This document shows, one piece after another, positions 8,671 to 17,299 of a stretch of DNA of 64,000 nt. The stretch comes from Micromonospora violae. Lineage in GTDB: Bacteria > Actinomycetota > Actinomycetes > Mycobacteriales > Micromonosporaceae. Position numbers and translations under genes: made by a program. The notes below the pieces were generated by a model, which was not told where the DNA came from, did no database searches, and was given only the letters and a program-made list of their open reading frames with translations. The stretch is taken from the NCBI RefSeq assembly GCF_004217135.1, contig NZ_SHKK01000001.1, positions 558,001 through 622,000 on the forward strand. Direction: 5' to 3'. Position 1 is the first letter of the stretch. Each line of letters opens with the position of its first letter.

Positions 8671-9330
8671 GCTGACGGTGATGCTCGTGGGGGTGCCCCG
8701 GGCGCTGCGCAGCAGGCCGTCCGGGTCGTCGGCGTACAGTCGCAGCTCGTTGGTCGGCACGGACCCGCCCCTGGGCAGGTCGAAGGTCAGCGGCCGGCGC
8801 AACAGGACGTCGATGCTGGTCTGGCTGCCGACCGAGATGGACACCACCCGACGGTCGCCTTCCTGCTCGACCTGCACGGACCGGCTCGACGGCAGCGAGC
8901 GGTAGCGCTTGCGCAGCGCCTCGACGTCCGTCCACGGGATGAAGATGTCGATGCCCGAGTTGAGCCGCACCCGCAGGCCACGGTCGCCGACGAGGTGGGG
9001 GTGGATGGTCATGCTGGCGAACAGGCCGATCATCCAGAGCAGACCCCAGGTGCCGAGGCCGAGCACGATCCAGCGGGCGGGCCGCCAGGGCACCACGTGG
9101 GTGACCACGACGTCGAAGATCGGGATTTCCACGGCCGAGAGACCGATGAAGATGCCCAGGATCGGCTTGACCACGCCGAGGTAACCGAACGGCTCTTCGC
9201 CGGGCTCCAGCGGTAGTGGGCGGCGGCGCGCCCACAGGTACAGGCTGCGCCAGGTCGCGGCCTCGGCCCGCGCCGCGCGGCGCAGTAGCGGGCCCACCCG
9301 TGCCCTGGTCGGGGCCTTCGTGTCGCTCAT
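8665..9330 (-). CDS. Membrane protein with a cytoplasmic DUF3093/PH-like domain
   Basis: A 221-residue protein. It has two or three hydrophobic segments between about residues 45 and 115 ('VVKPILGIFIGLSAVEI' and 'WIVLGLGTWGLLWMIGLF'), then a soluble beta-rich C-terminal half with regularly alternating strands. I do not recognise a precise family. The layout resembles bacterial PH-like or DUF3093-type membrane proteins, but that is only an impression. ATG 9330 has a GAAGGA site upstream and begins 28 bp after the PEP-utilising enzyme stops, so the two are probably cotranscribed. The TetR gene follows. Function unknown. Confidence 0.7.
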   Translation of the reverse strand: MSDTKAPTRARVGPLLRRAARAEAATWRSLYLWARRRPLPLEPGEEPFGYLGVVKPILGIFIGLSAVEIPIFDVVVTHVVPWRPARWIVLGLGTWGLLWMIGLFASMTIHPHLVGDRGLRVRLNSGIDIFIPWTDVEALRKRYRSLPSSRSVQVEQEGDRRVVSISVGSQTSIDVLLRRPLTFDLPRGGSVPTNELRLYADDPDGLLRSARGTPTSITVSR

Positions 9331-9358
9331 TGTCGTCCTTCTCGGTGGCTGTCGACGG

Positions 9359-11785
9359 TCAGTGGGGCGTGACGGTGCCGGCGGCACCGTCCACGGTGAC
9401 GACCTGCCCCGTGCGGATCGTCCGGGTGGCGTCGGGAACGCAGATGACGGCGGGGATGCCGTACTCACGGGCCACCGTCGGGCCGTGCGCCATGATCGCG
9501 CCGGTCTCGGTGACCAGCGCCGCGGCGGTGAGGAACAGCGGCGTCCAGCCGGGGTCGGTGGTCGCGGCCACCAGGACGTCGCCGGGCTCGATGTGCGCGG
9601 TACGCGGGTCGTGGACGACCCGGGCTGGGCCGGTCACCCGGCCCGCCGACGCGCCCACGCCGGTCAGCGTCCCGTCGCCGGCGGGCGCAGCCGGCAGGAC
9701 GGCCTCGACGTCCGTGCCGTCGGAGAGCAGCGCCACGGGCACCGCCGCGCGCCGTAGTTCCCGCCGGTGCACGGCCCGTCGGGCGGTGACTGTTGCACGC
9801 GGATCAACCCCCTGGTGTACGGCGCTGTGCACCTCGTCGAGAGTCAGGAACATGATGTCGTCGGGCTCGTCCAGCAACCCGGAGTCGTGCAGGTCGGCGC
9901 CGACGAGCAGCAGTTGACGGCGCGTCTCGCGCAGGGGGTAGAGCCCGGCGAACTTGCCGGCCTCGCGCAGGCCGGCCAGGGACCGTGCCCGGCGCAGCAG
10001 GAAGGCGGCGATGGTGCCCCGCACCGGCCGCCGGCGGCGGACCCGCCGGGTCAGCTCCTCCAGAGCTGTCTCCGCTGCGGAGGCGGCCCGTTGGAAGCGT
10101 CGGTCGGGGCCCTGCTGTGGATCGGTGACCCGGAGGTAGTTCGCGACCGCCGCGAAGACCGGAGTGGGGTCTTCCTCCCAGCGCGGTACGCCGAGGTCGA
10201 CCTCGGCGACGCCCCGGTGGCCGTAGACGTCCAGGAAGGCGGTCATGCCGATGTCGGGCAGGGTTCCGCGCAGGTGGCGCGCGGCCAGCTCGGCCGGCGG
10301 TGTGTCGAGGAGGAGTTGACGGTGGTCGCCCGCGCTCTGGGCGAGCCGCCACAGTGCCAGGTCCATCTCGATGGTGACGTTGTGCGGCATGCCGCCCAGC
10401 ACGGTGTGGATCTCGTCCGGGCCGGCGATGCCCTTGAGTAGCGCGGCCGGCAGCGCGGCGGCGAGCATCCCCGCGACGATCGGCCACATGATCGCGTCGG
10501 CGGTGTCGTCGGCGTCGGCGTCGGCGTCCCGTGCCTGCACGAAGCGCAGCCGGTCGGCGGCGGAACTCAGGTCGGCCGGGGCGGCCGATCGTGTCCTCAT
10601 CTGCTCGATCGCCTCGAACATCCGGGTCCGCGCGGTGTCGGGACGGGCCAGGGACCGCAGGATCCCCACCACCGCCCGCCGGGCCGTCCGCAGCGACGCG
10701 GCCGTCGGCGCTCCGCCGCGCCGGGCGCTGCCGCTGGTCGGGGCGAAGCGGGGATCGGCCAGCACGTGCTGCATCACCGCCTGGGCGCGTGGCCCGAAGT
10801 CGACAGCCAGGAGCTTGACCAGCCGCTTGCGGGACGACCGGTCCCGAGCCAGGTCCGTCAGGTCACCGTAGAGCCGGCCACCGATGTCGACGATCTCGAC
10901 CCGCACCCCCAGCGACGCCAGCATGGCGGCGATCTGTGTCCGCAGGGTCGACATGCCCATCGGGGTGACCGGTTGCCGCATGCCCTGGACGTGACCGAAC
11001 TCCAGGTAGACGCGGGTGAGAGGTTTGTCGGTGGCGGGCGGCTGTGGAAACAGGCTGGTGATCGGCCGGGACTGGAGGAGCCACTGGACGTCGTGCGCGT
11101 CGATCGCCCATTCGATGTCCTGCGGGCAGCCGAAGTGGGCCTGGAGTCGCTCGCCGGTGGCGCGCAGGTCGGCCAGGTGCGCGGACGTCAGGCATCCGGT
11201 GTCGTCCCGGGCGACACCGTCGAGGACGTAGTGGTCCACTGTCGCCGCGCCGTCCACCACTGTCGTGCCGACACCCGGAGCCGCATCCACAGCCATCTCG
11301 TCGCGACGTCCGGTGAGCGGGTTCGCTGTGAAAAGCACCCCGGCCGCCCGGGGCGTGATCATGCGTTGCACCACGACGGCCATCCCCACCTGCCGGTGGT
11401 CGATCTGGCGGGCGTCGCGGTAGGCGGTGGCGCGGTCGCTGTGCAGCGAATCCCAGCACTTCTCGATGGCGGCGATCAGCTGGGTGGTGCCGACCACGTC
11501 GAGCACTGTGTCCTGCTGTCCGGCGAAGCTCGCGTCGGGCAGGTCCTCAGCGGTGGCGCTGGAGCGTACGGTGACCGGGCCCGCCCCGAGCCGCTCGTAG
11601 GCGGCGGCGACCTCGGCGGTGGGTATCACGCCGAGCCGGTGCGCCTCGGTGGTGACGCAGAAGCCCTCGGGGACCCGTTCACCCCGCCGGATCAGCTCGC
11701 CCAGCCCGGCGGCCTTGCCGCCGACCAGGCCGAGCATCTCGGTGGTCACCTCGGACAACGGGATCACGCGCATCGGGGAGCCCAC
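9359..11785 (-). CDS. PEP-utilising enzyme, rifampin phosphotransferase-like
   Basis: A protein of about 808 residues with the three-part layout of phosphoenolpyruvate synthase and rifampin phosphotransferase (RPH). The N-terminal PEP/pyruvate-binding ATP-grasp domain begins 'GLVGGKAAGLGELIRRG' and includes 'VRSSATAEDLPDASFAGQQD'. A long middle region follows. The C-terminal swivelling domain carries the phosphohistidine in 'GAIMAHGPTVAREYGIPAV' (His near residue 767, about 40 residues from the end). The length and the AHG form of the histidine motif fit RPH-like enzymes better than classical PEP synthase, but the substrate cannot be read from sequence. The start is ambiguous: GTG 11785 or ATG 11773 (804 residues); neither has a strong ribosome-binding site. 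It heads a leftward unit with a membrane protein and TetR. Confidence 0.8.
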   Translation of the reverse strand: MGSPMRVIPLSEVTTEMLGLVGGKAAGLGELIRRGERVPEGFCVTTEAHRLGVIPTAEVAAAYERLGAGPVTVRSSATAEDLPDASFAGQQDTVLDVVGTTQLIAAIEKCWDSLHSDRATAYRDARQIDHRQVGMAVVVQRMITPRAAGVLFTANPLTGRRDEMAVDAAPGVGTTVVDGAATVDHYVLDGVARDDTGCLTSAHLADLRATGERLQAHFGCPQDIEWAIDAHDVQWLLQSRPITSLFPQPPATDKPLTRVYLEFGHVQGMRQPVTPMGMSTLRTQIAAMLASLGVRVEIVDIGGRLYGDLTDLARDRSSRKRLVKLLAVDFGPRAQAVMQHVLADPRFAPTSGSARRGGAPTAASLRTARRAVVGILRSLARPDTARTRMFEAIEQMRTRSAAPADLSSAADRLRFVQARDADADADDTADAIMWPIVAGMLAAALPAALLKGIAGPDEIHTVLGGMPHNVTIEMDLALWRLAQSAGDHRQLLLDTPPAELAARHLRGTLPDIGMTAFLDVYGHRGVAEVDLGVPRWEEDPTPVFAAVANYLRVTDPQQGPDRRFQRAASAAETALEELTRRVRRRRPVRGTIAAFLLRRARSLAGLREAGKFAGLYPLRETRRQLLLVGADLHDSGLLDEPDDIMFLTLDEVHSAVHQGVDPRATVTARRAVHRRELRRAAVPVALLSDGTDVEAVLPAAPAGDGTLTGVGASAGRVTGPARVVHDPRTAHIEPGDVLVAATTDPGWTPLFLTAAALVTETGAIMAHGPTVAREYGIPAVICVPDATRTIRTGQVVTVDGAAGTVTPH

Positions 11786-11792
11786 TCTCGTT

Positions 11793-11846
11793 GCAATACG
11801 ACTGCATTGCGGTCGACCGTAGCTCGTTTACGATGCGACTGCAATG
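11793..11846. promoter_or_regulatory. Duplicated operator-like element in the PEP-enzyme/M23 divergent region
   Basis: Two related copies, AATACGACTGCATTG (11795-11809) and GATGCGACTGCAATG (11832-11846), match at 12 of 15 positions and lie 37 bp apart. The first is also flanked by a GCAAT/ATTGC inverted pair (11793-11797 and 11806-11810). The block lies between the start of the leftward PEP-enzyme gene and the rightward M23 gene at 11906. This suits a TetR-type repressor, most simply the one encoded at 8031-8612 in the same unit. Pairing site and regulator is inference. Confidence 0.45.
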
Positions 11847-11905
11847 TATCCGATTCGGGAACGAACTGGGGGCGACCCGGAGCCGCGACGTTGTCGGCGT
11901 CTGTC

Positions 11906-12565
11906 ATGCTCGGGCCGGTGACGACCGGCCGCCCCGCCAGAGCCCGCACCCACCGCCGCCCGCGAAGCCGAATTCTCCTCGTTCTCCTCGCGCTCGTCGC
12001 TGCGGCAGCCGTCCTCGGCGTCGCGTTGGTCGTGGTGCCGATGCTGCGACCGGCGGGTCCGCGCCCGCTGTTCCAGATGCCCGTCGCCTGCGGCGAGACC
12101 TGGCAGCTCAGCACCTATCCCGGCCACGACGACTACGACGTCGACTTCTTCCCCATCGAGGGCGAGGCGTGGGGGCGTCCGGTCCTCGCGTCCTATGCCG
12201 GGACGGTCACCGTGGCCGGCATCAACGGGTCGCTCGGTGGTCGTACCCCGGAGAACCCGGAGGGTCCACGCGGGCGCGGCGGCGGTTACTGGGTGAAGAT
12301 CGATCACGGCGGCAAGTGGGAGACGCAGTATCTGCACCTGCTCGAACCACCGCTGGTCGCTGTGGGTCAGAAGGTCGCCCAGGGTGAGCAGATCGGGAAA
12401 CTCGGCAGCACCGGCAACTCCGGTGCCCCGCACCTGCACTACGAGCAGCGGCGCGGCTGGGAGAAGGTCGAGACCTACTTCGACGGTGAGCCGTCGGGGA
12501 TCACCACCGACGACCGTGAACAGATCCTTCGGCGGGTGAGCAACAACTGTCCGGCCGTCTCCTGA
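11906..12565 (+). CDS. Membrane-anchored M23 family peptidase
   Basis: A 219-residue protein with an Arg-rich cytoplasmic start and a single N-terminal membrane segment (about residues 20-42: 'ILLVLLALVAAAAVLG'), then an extracellular M23 domain. Zinc ligands are visible as 'GHDDYDVDFF' and 'PHLHYEQ', with the typical 'GKLGSTGNSGAPHLHYE' core. It should act on peptidoglycan peptides outside the membrane. ATG 11906 is chosen, but GTG 11918 is an in-frame alternative; neither has a good ribosome-binding site. It diverges from the PEP-enzyme gene. Unlike the M23 gene at 5413 it lacks an SH3 tail and stays tethered. Confidence 0.82.
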   Translation: MLGPVTTGRPARARTHRRPRSRILLVLLALVAAAAVLGVALVVVPMLRPAGPRPLFQMPVACGETWQLSTYPGHDDYDVDFFPIEGEAWGRPVLASYAGTVTVAGINGSLGGRTPENPEGPRGRGGGYWVKIDHGGKWETQYLHLLEPPLVAVGQKVAQGEQIGKLGSTGNSGAPHLHYEQRRGWEKVETYFDGEPSGITTDDREQILRRVSNNCPAVS

Positions 12566-12638
12566 GGGCGGCGGTTTGCCCGCCGCGTCCCGGGGCACTG
12601 ATTCGGGCAACAGTTTCGGTCGCAGGGAGGAGCCGGCC

Positions 12639-12869
12639 ATGGCCAAGGGTGACGTCGACACGTACCGCGAGGACGGGCAGTGGAAGAACAAGCCGGAAGG
12701 CAACGAGCGGGCCAGCAGCACGCATGAGGTGAAGGCCGACGCGCAGGCCCAGGGCCGCGAGATGGCGGCCGACCGGGGCGTCGAACACGTGGTCAAGAAG
12801 CAGGACGGCACGATCGGGGAGAAGAACACCTATCCCCGCAGTCGCGATCCCCGGGACATCGAGGGCTGA
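12639..12869 (+). CDS. Small DUF2188 family protein
   Basis: A 76-residue hydrophilic protein with the DUF2188 pattern: 'YREDGQWKNKPEGNERASS', then 'ADAQAQGREMAADRGVEHVV' and a final 'DGTIGEKNTYPRSRDP'. Members are short, soluble and common in actinomycetes, and their role is not established. ATG 12639 has a strong GGGAGGAG ribosome-binding site. It stands alone between the M23 gene and a good terminator hairpin at 12890-12932. Confidence 0.85.
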   Translation: MAKGDVDTYREDGQWKNKPEGNERASSTHEVKADAQAQGREMAADRGVEHVVKKQDGTIGEKNTYPRSRDPRDIEG

Positions 12870-12889
12870 CCGCCCTCGTCCTTGTTTCT

Positions 12890-12932
12890 ACGGACCGACC
12901 CCTTCGGCAGGAGCCGACGGGGGTCGGTCCGT
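12890..12932 (+). terminator. Rho-independent-type hairpin after the DUF2188 gene
   Basis: ACGGACCGACCCC (12890-12902) pairs perfectly with GGGGTCGGTCCGT (12920-12932), with a smaller inner hairpin TCGGC/GCCGA in the loop and TTT directly after. It lies 20 bp past the stop at 12869. Confidence 0.8.
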
Positions 12933-12982
12933 TTCCGTCGAGGCGTCGTCGGCCTCTGGTTGTTATCCGCGTACCGAAAATA

Positions 12983-13005
12983 TGGGCGGTTTGGGGGGTT
13001 ATAGT
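12983..13005 (+). promoter_or_regulatory. Promoter region of the lectin/FN3 gene with motif shared with the WxL-like operon
   Basis: TGGGCGGTTT (12983-12992), a 7-base spacer and TATAGT (13000-13005) precede the ATG at 13041. The same 10-mer, on the other strand, with a 7-base spacer and TAGTCT precedes the WxL-like gene at 17845. The shared block suggests common control of the surface-protein genes. Confidence 0.45.
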
Positions 13006-13040
13006 CCGAATCGGGACTGAAGTGAAAGCTGGGAGTGGGC

Positions 13041-16000
13041 ATGTCGTTGTGGGGCCGGCGTCGTCCGACCAGTGCCGGCGCACTGGTCCTTGTCGTGCTC
13101 GTGGGGACTCTCGCGTTCGGGCCGGTCCCGGCGTCGGCGGCCGGCTCCGTCCTGTTCGACCAGCCGTTCCACAACAACACCGCGAACGGCATCGGCGCGG
13201 TTGCGGTGCCCGCCGTGCCCCTCGCCGGCGGCACCAACGCCGCCTGCCTGAGCGCCGCCGGCAACACCACCACCGGCCCGCTGCTGAGTTGCACCACCTC
13301 CACCGACCCGCAGGGCGCCGGCAAACTGCGCCTCACCCCCGCCACCGTCAACCGGCAGGGCGGGGTGTTCGCCGCGGTGAGTGTGCCCACCTCGCAGGGC
13401 CTGTACCTGACCTTCAACACCTACCAGTACGGCGGCAGCAACCCGGGTGCGGACGGCCTCGCCTTCGCACTGGCCGCCGTTGACCCGGCCAACCCCAGGT
13501 CCCCGTCGACCCTCGGCCCGTCGGGCGGCTCGCTGGGCTACTCGGCGGCGTTCAACGGGGTGTCAGCCGGCCTCTCCAACGGCTACCTGGGCATCGGGCT
13601 GGACGTCTTCGGCAACTTCAGCAACAGCACCTACCAGGGCACCGGCTGCACGAACCCGCCGTACATCTCGACCACCAACGGGCGGGTCCCGGGCCAGGTG
13701 GTGGTCCGGGGGCCGGGCCGGAACGGGGTCGGCTACTGCGCGATCAACAGCACCGCCGGGAGCACGTCGACTCCCGGCCTGCCGCTGCGGGCCAGCACCC
13801 GGGCCGCGTCCGTGGTGCCGGTCGAGGTCGTCATCAACACCACCGCCTCCCCGTACACCACCGACTCCGGCATCACCACTCCCGCCGGTCAGTACCGGGT
13901 CAGGTTCACCCCGGTCGGTGGGTCCGCCCGGACCCTGGAGGGCGCCCTCCCGGTCGTGTCGCCCAGCCTGTATCCGTCGCCGACCTGGTTGAACGCCAGC
14001 GGCTACCCCCGCCAACTCGCCTTCGGCTGGGTGGGCTCGACCGGCTCGGTCACCGACTTCCACGAGGTCGACAACGCGCGCGCGGTCAGCTTCAACCCGG
14101 TGCCGGACCTGAACGTGTCGCAGACCAGCGCGGTCGGGGCTTCCCCGCAACCCGGTGACCCGGTCACCTACTCGATCACCGCGGGGGTCGACGCCGGGGC
14201 CACGGAGACGGCACCGATCTCGGTGACCCAGACCGCGCCCACCGGTGTCGTACCGCGCGCCGCCTACGGGTCCGGCTGGGTCTGCGGCGCACCGTCCGGG
14301 CAGACCATCACCTGCACCAACAGCAACGGCCCGTTCGCCGGCGGCACCTTCCTGCCACCCATCACTGTCGTCGCGACCGTCACCGGCACCGGCGTGACCC
14401 CGGCGCAGATCCAGACCGCGACCGTGGCGACCTCGTCGTCGATCGACGCGAACCCGGGGCTTGCCACCGGCACCACCCCCGTCGCCCCGGCGACCGCACC
14501 GACCGGCGTCACCGTCACCCCGGCGCAGAGCACGATCTCCGGCGGCATCGCGGTCACCGTCGGCGGTAGCAATCTCACCGGCGCGACCGCGATCACCATC
14601 GGTACGACCGCCGAGCAGCAGGCCGGCACTTCGGTGGTGCTGTTGCCGTGCAGCTCCGGCCCGGCCGCCGGCTGCTTCACCGGGAACCCGGACGGCACCC
14701 TCGGCATCTCCGCCATGCCCGCCCGGTCCAGCCCGGCGACGGTCACGGTCAGCGTGCTCACCCGAGGCTCCACCGGATCGGCGAACTACGTCTACGCGTC
14801 CGCGCCGGACAGCCCGGCCACACCCACCGCGACCGCGGGCATCACCAGCGCCACCGTGAGTTGGACCGCGCCAGCGAGCAACGGCAGCCCGATCACCAGC
14901 TACCTGATCACCCCGATCCGAGACGGCGTCACCCAACCGACCCTCACCTTTGACGCCTCCACCACCAGCCGCACCCTGACCGGGCTGACCGTCGGCGCGT
15001 CGTACACCTTCCGGGTGGCGGCGGTGAACGCGTACGGCACCGGGGCGACCAGCCCACCCTCGGCGGCGGTGGTCCCGTACACCCTGCCGGGAGCGCCGAC
15101 GAACACCACCGCCACCGCGGGGACCACCGCCGCCACGGTGAGCTGGACAGCCCCGGCCAACGGAGGTTCGCCGATCACCGGTTACACCGTGACGCCCTAC
15201 CTCGGTGCCGTGGCACAGACCCCCCGGGTCTTCAGCGGGACCGCCACGACCCAGATCGTCACCGGGTTGACGGCCGGCGCCACGTACACCTTCCGGGTGG
15301 CCGCGACGAACGCCGGCGGCACCGGCCCACAGTCGGCCCCCTCCGCGTCGGTGACGGTCAACCCGCCGCCGACGCTGACCTTCCCACCGCCCCCACCGGG
15401 CAAGGCGTACGACCCGTACCAGTACCAGCTGACGGTGACTGGCGGTACGGGCCCGTTCGCCTGGGCGCTCAGCGCGGGAAGCCTGCCCGCCGGGCTGACC
15501 CTCGACCCGGTGACCGGTCTGCTCTCCGGCACGCCCACCGCGTCCGGGACGTTCCCGTTCACCGTCCGGGTGACCGACTCGTTCGACCAGTCCGCGACCC
15601 GACCGGTCGACCTGGTCATCACCCCGCTCGGTGGGCTCTCGATCAGCGTCCCGGCGGTCTCCGCGCTCGGCACCGTCACCTCGGGCACGACCGGTGTCTC
15701 GGGCCAACTCGGCCCGGTGACCGTCACCGACGACCGCGGGCCGTTCTCCGGAAACTGGGTCACCGTCGTCGCGAGCACGAGCTTCACCACGGGTTCCGGC
15801 TCGGGCGGCGAGACCATCCCCAACAGCGACATCACGTACGCCTCCGGGGCCGCCCTTGCCAGCACCGGGGCCGGATCCTTCGTCCCGCAGCCCGGGGCGG
15901 TGCTGAACACCCCGCGTACCGCCGCCCGGTGGGCCGGTCAGTCCGGAGGCCCGAACTCCGCCACCTGGAACCCCACAGTGTTGGTGGCTCTCCCGTCCTC

Positions 16001-16049
16001 GGTGGTGGTCGGCGACTACACAGCAGTCATCACACACTCAGTCATCTAG
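13041..16049 (+). CDS. Secreted multidomain surface protein: lectin-like, DUF11, IPT/TIG, two FN3, Ig-like and WxL-like domains
   Basis: A 1002-residue exported protein, probably an adhesin or carbohydrate-binding surface protein. The signal peptide is at about 1-34. Residues ~36-350 resemble an L-type lectin sandwich (for example 'GADGLAFALAAVD', 'GYLGIGLDVFGNF'). Then come a DUF11-like repeat (~354-480), an IPT/TIG-like domain (~486-587), two fibronectin III domains (~588-681 and ~683-773, each with 'ATVSWTAPA' and 'GASYTFRVAA' or 'GATYTFRVAA'), and a putative Ig (He_PIG) domain (~780-862, 'LPAGLTLDPVTGLLSGTP'). The last ~135 residues are homologous to the 181-residue protein encoded at 17300-17845, a WxL-like domain. 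ATG 13041 follows GGGAG by five bases. No LPXTG or membrane anchor is visible, so wall attachment could depend on the WxL-like tail. Confidence 0.85.
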   Translation: MSLWGRRRPTSAGALVLVVLVGTLAFGPVPASAAGSVLFDQPFHNNTANGIGAVAVPAVPLAGGTNAACLSAAGNTTTGPLLSCTTSTDPQGAGKLRLTPATVNRQGGVFAAVSVPTSQGLYLTFNTYQYGGSNPGADGLAFALAAVDPANPRSPSTLGPSGGSLGYSAAFNGVSAGLSNGYLGIGLDVFGNFSNSTYQGTGCTNPPYISTTNGRVPGQVVVRGPGRNGVGYCAINSTAGSTSTPGLPLRASTRAASVVPVEVVINTTASPYTTDSGITTPAGQYRVRFTPVGGSARTLEGALPVVSPSLYPSPTWLNASGYPRQLAFGWVGSTGSVTDFHEVDNARAVSFNPVPDLNVSQTSAVGASPQPGDPVTYSITAGVDAGATETAPISVTQTAPTGVVPRAAYGSGWVCGAPSGQTITCTNSNGPFAGGTFLPPITVVATVTGTGVTPAQIQTATVATSSSIDANPGLATGTTPVAPATAPTGVTVTPAQSTISGGIAVTVGGSNLTGATAITIGTTAEQQAGTSVVLLPCSSGPAAGCFTGNPDGTLGISAMPARSSPATVTVSVLTRGSTGSANYVYASAPDSPATPTATAGITSATVSWTAPASNGSPITSYLITPIRDGVTQPTLTFDASTTSRTLTGLTVGASYTFRVAAVNAYGTGATSPPSAAVVPYTLPGAPTNTTATAGTTAATVSWTAPANGGSPITGYTVTPYLGAVAQTPRVFSGTATTQIVTGLTAGATYTFRVAATNAGGTGPQSAPSASVTVNPPPTLTFPPPPPGKAYDPYQYQLTVTGGTGPFAWALSAGSLPAGLTLDPVTGLLSGTPTASGTFPFTVRVTDSFDQSATRPVDLVITPLGGLSISVPAVSALGTVTSGTTGVSGQLGPVTVTDDRGPFSGNWVTVVASTSFTTGSGSGGETIPNSDITYASGAALASTGAGSFVPQPGAVLNTPRTAARWAGQSGGPNSATWNPTVLVALPSSVVVGDYTAVITHSVI

Positions 16050-16146
16050 AAACGTGGGTCGGTGACGGGCAGTTGGCCGGGTGTTCGGGCTTGCCGTCGA
16101 AAAAGCGGTGCCACCGAACCCCCACCGCCCCGCCCCGCCCCGCCCC

Positions 16147-16223
16147 GGTCGATCATGGAGTTGTGGTGGGTGACAAATCACGTTCATGGGGTTTAGCCGG
16201 GCACCACAACTCCTTGATCGACC
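16147..16223. repeat. Long inverted repeat with GATCAAGGAGTTGTGG arms
   Basis: Arms of 22 bp (16147-16168 and 16202-16223) match at 21 of 22 positions around a 33-base loop. The core resembles the inverted repeat at 46770-46829 (GATCAAGAGGTTTGCG), so both look like members of a dispersed intergenic palindrome family. It sits between two convergent genes. Confidence 0.7.
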
Positions 16224-16245
16224 CGGTGGGTGCGGTGGGACGCCG

Positions 16246-16279
16246 CTGCCCGGCCGCTCGTGGGGGAGCGGCCGGGCAG
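16246..16279. terminator. Strong bidirectional hairpin between convergent surface-protein genes
   Basis: CTGCCCGGCCGCTC (16246-16259) pairs perfectly with GAGCGGCCGGGCAG (16266-16279) around a GTGGGG loop. It lies 21 bp past the end of the leftward DUF916-like gene and downstream of the rightward lectin/FN3 gene, so it can serve both. Confidence 0.8.
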
Positions 16280-16299
16280 GTTCGGGGCTGGGACGTCGG

Positions 16300-17283
16300 T
16301 CAGGCCAGCCGGGTCCGTCGCTGGCGGAACAGGTACCAGCCACCGAGGGTGACCAGCGCCAGCAGGGCGATTCCGCCGACCGAGTAGACCAACCAACTCG
16401 CCCCGCTGGTGGCCGAGACCGTCATCGGCGCCGCCACGGGCAGGACGATCTTCCCGGTCGCGGTGCGCTCCACCGTGCCGCTGGCGAGCTTCGCGTGCAC
16501 ATCCCAGGTCCCCGCGGGCAGGGTCTGGTTGACCTCGATTCGTACCTGGCCGCTCTGGCCCGGCAGGATCGTCACGCCGTTGGTCACCTTGAACGGTCCG
16601 GCCTGGACCGCCGTCTTGGTCAACGACAGCGTGCCGGTCATGTCCAGTGCGCGTTCACCGGTGTTGGTGACCTCCGCGGTGACCACGGGAAACTCGCCGG
16701 TGCCGGGCTCCGCGGCCAGCCCTTCGATCCGGAAGTCCGTCGGCGGCTCACCACCGGGGCCGACGTCGAGGTAGACCCGGATGCCGACCCGGTGGATCTG
16801 GGTGACGTTGCCGGTGCGTTCCTTGGCGCTGGTGACCTGCGCCCAGATCGCTGCGTACCGCTCGCCCCTCGAGGCCTTCTCCGGCACGGCGATCTCGACG
16901 GCGACCGGTCGCCGCTCGCCCGGGTCCAGCTCCATCGTGGCGGTCTTCAGCCGAATCCACCCGCTGAGTTCGTTGCCCGTGCGTCCTCCGGGAACGGTGA
17001 AGGCGTTGTTCTCGACCGACGCGGCCCCGGCGTAGAAATCGATCTTCTGCGTCTCGGCGGAGGTGTTCTGCACCTCGACCCGACGGTTGATCGTCGCCCC
17101 GGGCTTCAGGTGATCCACGATGTAGACCTGGGCGCGGGGATCGTGGACCCGACTGGCCGGGATGTCCAGCATGCGGATGCTGATCGCGGCTTCCTCGGCC
17201 GGGTCCGGTCGCTGCTCCCGCACGGCGACGGCTGGTGCCGCCGAAACCCCGAGCGCCACGAGGACGACCGAGGCCAGCAGCAC
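16300..17283 (-). CDS. DUF916/WxL-interacting-protein-like membrane-anchored surface protein
   Basis: A 327-residue protein with a signal peptide (about 1-22), an Ig-like N-terminal domain (~35-155, 'YIVDHLKPGATINRRVEVQN', 'ERYAAIWAQV'), a second beta domain (~160-275, 'TAEVTNTGERALDMTGTL'), one C-terminal membrane helix (~295-315, 'VYSVGGIALLALVTLGGWYL') and a short basic cytoplasmic tail (RQRRTRLA). This is the layout of DUF916 proteins (WxL-interacting proteins, WxLIP), known in Firmicutes to be encoded with WxL-domain proteins. The GTG start at 17283 lies 16 bp after the stop of the WxL-like gene, so the two form an operon. It probably holds the WxL-like proteins at the cell surface; that is inferred from the family. 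Confidence 0.75.
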   Translation of the reverse strand: MLLASVVLVALGVSAAPAVAVREQRPDPAEEAAISIRMLDIPASRVHDPRAQVYIVDHLKPGATINRRVEVQNTSAETQKIDFYAGAASVENNAFTVPGGRTGNELSGWIRLKTATMELDPGERRPVAVEIAVPEKASRGERYAAIWAQVTSAKERTGNVTQIHRVGIRVYLDVGPGGEPPTDFRIEGLAAEPGTGEFPVVTAEVTNTGERALDMTGTLSLTKTAVQAGPFKVTNGVTILPGQSGQVRIEVNQTLPAGTWDVHAKLASGTVERTATGKIVLPVAAPMTVSATSGASWLVYSVGGIALLALVTLGGWYLFRQRRTRLA

Positions 17284-17299
17284 CAGCCGGCCGAGCGGG

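Noticed and set aside
11780..11906. Rifamycin-associated element (GGGGCTT inverted repeat) upstream of the RPH-like gene.
   Set aside because: Looked for and not found; the repeats present there have a different sequence.
13563..16037. 824-codon open frame on the minus strand opposite the lectin/FN3 gene.
   Set aside because: Arg/Gly-rich composition typical of a shadow of a high-GC gene; the plus strand carries clear domains and a signal peptide.
16050..16300. Insertion-sequence remnant suggested by the 22-bp inverted repeat.
   Set aside because: Only 77 bp, with no transposase, no target duplication seen and a relative at 46770; a small palindromic repeat fits better.
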